Source: Thiocystis violacea
GTDB lineage: Bacteria > Pseudomonadota > Gammaproteobacteria > Chromatiales > Chromatiaceae
Length of the DNA: 37,153 nt
Direction: 5' to 3'
Assembly (NCBI RefSeq): GCF_016583575.1
Contig: NZ_NRRG01000049.1
Span: 1 to 37,153, forward strand
Part shown: positions 35,694-37,153 of the stretch, piece after piece
Position numbering within the stretch: the first letter of the stretch is position 1
Layout of the letters: the number at the start of each line of letters is the position of its first letter
Notes under the pieces: model-generated
Databases searched by the model: none
Seen by the model: the letters and a program-made list of their open reading frames with translations, nothing else
What the model was told of the DNA's origin: nothing
Translations under genes and position numbers: made by a program

Positions 35694-35957
35694 TTACTCC
35701 TGCCCGTCCGCGCCGACACTCAGCTCTTCCGCCCAGCAACCCGTCGGCGGACCCAGCACCAGCCCCTCGCCCTCGAATCGCACCAGATAAAGCTCCCGCT
35801 CCGGATCCTCCTCCAGATGACCGATCTTGACGATGACGCCGCGCGTCCCCTTGGCGGCGATCAGGGCGTTCTCGGGGATGTCCGGGATGCCGCCGTCGTT
35901 GAACAGATCGATCGCGGCATGGACCAGATCGCCGGGGTTCAGTTGAGATAACTCCAT
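35694..35957 (-). CDS. nifZ: NifZ-like nitrogen fixation protein
   Basis: An 87-aa acidic protein. It matches the short NifZ pattern: NDGGIPDIPENALIA, GTRGVIVKIG, ELYLVRFEG and GCWAEEL, corresponding to NDG, GxxGxVxxIG, IYxVHF and the GCREEL region of NifZ. NifZ helps P-cluster maturation of the MoFe protein; its biochemical action is not fully defined. The ATG at 35957 was chosen over a GTG at 35960 because GGAG lies 6 nt before the ATG but only 3 nt before the GTG. It is divergent from nifU, and the NifA-type site lies between them, which supports a nif role. No minus-strand sigma-54 promoter was found, so its own promoter is unclear. Confidence 0.65.
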   Translation of the reverse strand: MELSQLNPGDLVHAAIDLFNDGGIPDIPENALIAAKGTRGVIVKIGHLEEDPERELYLVRFEGEGLVLGPPTGCWAEELSVGADGQE

Positions 35958-36004
35958 CACACACTCCGATTGTCGGGTTTATCACCAGACCGCCCGCTTC
36001 GTCC

Positions 36005-36020
36005 TGTGTCAGAGATGACA
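36005..36020. promoter_or_regulatory. NifA upstream activator site (TGT-N10-ACA)
   Basis: TGT-GTCAGAGATG-ACA, the exact NifA box spacing, 63 bp before the -24 element and about 97 bp from the expected nifU transcription start. The position is typical for NifA binding. Being symmetrical and between divergent nif-type genes, it could serve both. Confidence 0.75.
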
Positions 36021-36045
36021 AAACGCCCGGCCGATGGTTGAAAAT

Positions 36046-36058
36046 TATCAAGGCATCC
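36046..36058 (+). promoter_or_regulatory. IHF-like site between UAS and sigma-54 promoter
   Basis: TATCAAGGCATCC matches the IHF consensus WATCAANNNNTTR except for its last two bases, in an AT-rich patch. Its place between activator site and promoter is where IHF bends DNA in nif promoters. Confidence 0.4.
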
Positions 36059-36082
36059 AGGTTATGGCTGGATCGCACTCGC

Positions 36083-36098
36083 TGGCACAGTGTTTGCT
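36083..36098 (+). promoter_or_regulatory. Sigma-54 promoter of nifU
   Basis: TGGCAC-agtgt-TTGCT: perfect -24 and -12 elements, with GG and GC exactly 10 bp apart. Transcription should start near 36109, giving a leader of about 80 nt before the nifU ATG. Confidence 0.9.
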
Positions 36099-36189
36099 GA
36101 AACAACCACATCGAATTTAGCAAGACTCAAGCCATGCGCCGGCGTCATCACCGTGCGCACACGCCAAACGACGCTGCTGGAGACACGCC

Positions 36190-37089
36190 ATGTGGGAGTA
36201 TTCGGAAAAGGTTCAGGAACATTTTTTCAGCCCCCGTAATGCCGGGGCCGTTCCGGACGCCAACGCGGTCGGTGATATCGGATCCCTGTCCTGCGGGGAC
36301 GCGCTGCGTCTGACCCTCAGGGTCGATCCCGAGACCGAGGTCATCCTCGCCGCCGGCTTCCAGACCTTCGGCTGCGGCTCGGCCATCGCCTCCAGCTCCG
36401 CCCTGACCGAGATCATCCAGGGTATGACGCTCGATCAGGCGCTCACGGTCAGCAATCAGGACATCGCCGATTATCTCGACGGCCTGCCGCCCGAGAAGAT
36501 GCATTGTTCCGTGATGGGTCGCGAGGCGCTGCAAGCCGCCGTCGCCAACTATCGTGGCGAGGAGTGGAAGGACGACCACGAGGAAGGCGGTCTGGTCTGC
36601 AAGTGCTTCGCGGTCGACTCCAAACTGGTCGAGAACACCATCCGCGCCAACGGCCTGACGACGGTGGAAGAGGTTGTGAACTACACCAAGGCCGGCGGCG
36701 GCTGCTCGGCCTGTCACGAAGGCGTCGAGGAGATCCTGACCCGCGTGCTCGCCGAATCCGGCCAGACCTTCGACGCGACCGCCCAGGCGGCTCCCCAGCC
36801 AACCGCCAAGCCCGGCAAGCTGACCAACCTGGAGCGCATCCGCCGGATCGAGAGCGCGATCGAGTCGGTGCGGCCCAACCTGCAACGCGATCATGGCGAC
36901 GTGGAACTGATCGACGTCGACGGCAAGAACGTCTATGTCAAGATGCGCGGCGCCTGCGTGGGCTGTCAAATGGCCTCGGTCACGCTCGAAGGCATTCAGG
37001 AACGCATCATCGACGAACTTGGCGAATTCGTGCGGGTGCTGCCCTCCGAGGCCATGCCCAGGACGTCGTCCGAACGCGCCTACGGTTGA
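36190..37089 (+). CDS. nifU: NifU, Fe-S cluster scaffold for nitrogenase
   Basis: A 299-aa three-domain NifU, full length. The IscU-like N-terminal domain (1-125) opens [20 protein letters not shown] and has cluster ligands C35, C62 and C106. The central [2Fe-2S] domain (about 134-180) has C137, C139, C172 and C175 ([18 protein letters not shown]). The C-terminal Nfu domain (about 213-290) has C256-x-x-C259 ([10 protein letters not shown]). NifU builds clusters with sulfur from NifS and delivers them to NifH and NifDK. Only true nitrogen fixers and a few epsilonproteobacteria keep this modular form. Its promoter is of the NifA/sigma-54 kind. nifS is not within the remaining 64 bp, so the rest of the nif cluster must follow or lie elsewhere. 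Confidence 0.97.
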   Translation: MWEYSEKVQEHFFSPRNAGAVPDANAVGDIGSLSCGDALRLTLRVDPETEVILAAGFQTFGCGSAIASSSALTEIIQGMTLDQALTVSNQDIADYLDGLPPEKMHCSVMGREALQAAVANYRGEEWKDDHEEGGLVCKCFAVDSKLVENTIRANGLTTVEEVVNYTKAGGGCSACHEGVEEILTRVLAESGQTFDATAQAAPQPTAKPGKLTNLERIRRIESAIESVRPNLQRDHGDVELIDVDGKNVYVKMRGACVGCQMASVTLEGIQERIIDELGEFVRVLPSEAMPRTSSERAYG

Positions 37090-37153
37090 ACGTCGGGAAT
37101 GGGCGGCGCGCCCGCCCCGTTTCGGGACGCCCCCCGAAGCGCTAGGCCGCGGA

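Overview
The window looks like chromosome of a purple sulfur bacterium (Chromatiaceae, Gammaproteobacteria). The evidence is a Gly/Tyr-rich exported protein of the sulfur-globule envelope type, a NifA/sigma-54-type nifU promoter, a K+-independent H+-pyrophosphatase, high GC and dense gammaproteobacterial housekeeping genes. The genus cannot be fixed from the sequence alone.

Layout. Positions 1-2400 hold the end of a fluoride channel gene (crcB/fluC) with its DUF190 partner, a FUN14-family membrane protein, an orphan 187-aa protein and the sulfur globule protein. Positions 2970-6974 hold ampG and the malic enzyme-phosphotransacetylase fusion maeB, both on the minus strand. Positions 7319-12472 hold a complete six-gene energy-converting [NiFe]-hydrogenase operon (echABCDEF). 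After a 685-bp gap with a CRP-like site comes hppA (13158-15194). Positions 15304-24732 hold yihY, dnaE, a PqiA-domain membrane protein with a small secreted Cys-rich protein, a coiled-coil/LysM periplasmic protein and a trpB2-type tryptophan synthase beta chain. Positions 25050-26853 are a decayed restriction-modification locus: a helicase N-terminal half joined to what looks like a methyltransferase C-terminus in another frame. Positions 27049-30150 hold an SLC13/RCK transporter and mrp/apbC. Positions 30151-30771 hold a micro-ORF and a probable integrase remnant. Positions 30772-35577 hold a poly-HAMP chemoreceptor, an exported MsrA-thioredoxin-MsrB fusion and a divergent exported protein with two thioredoxin folds. 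Positions 35694-37089 hold a NifZ-like gene and nifU, divergent, with a NifA-box / IHF-like / sigma-54 promoter array in between.

Functional themes. (1) Energy conservation: Ech links ferredoxin and H2 to an ion gradient, HppA links PPi to H+ pumping, and MaeB feeds pyruvate/NADPH. Together with nifU this suggests, as inference only, that Ech may run in reverse to make low-potential ferredoxin for nitrogenase or biosynthesis. (2) Sulfur storage and periplasmic thiol/methionine-sulfoxide repair. (3) Fe-S cluster assembly (NifU, Mrp/ApbC). Many convergent gene ends share perfect GC-rich hairpins without U-tracts, apparently the local terminator style.

Most promising for follow-up: the Ech operon with an EchE that ends directly at its metal-binding motif, the exported MsrA-Trx-MsrB fusion whose MsrB domain has a single cysteine, and the divergent nifZ-like/nifU control region, which shares a motif with the orphan gene at 1276.
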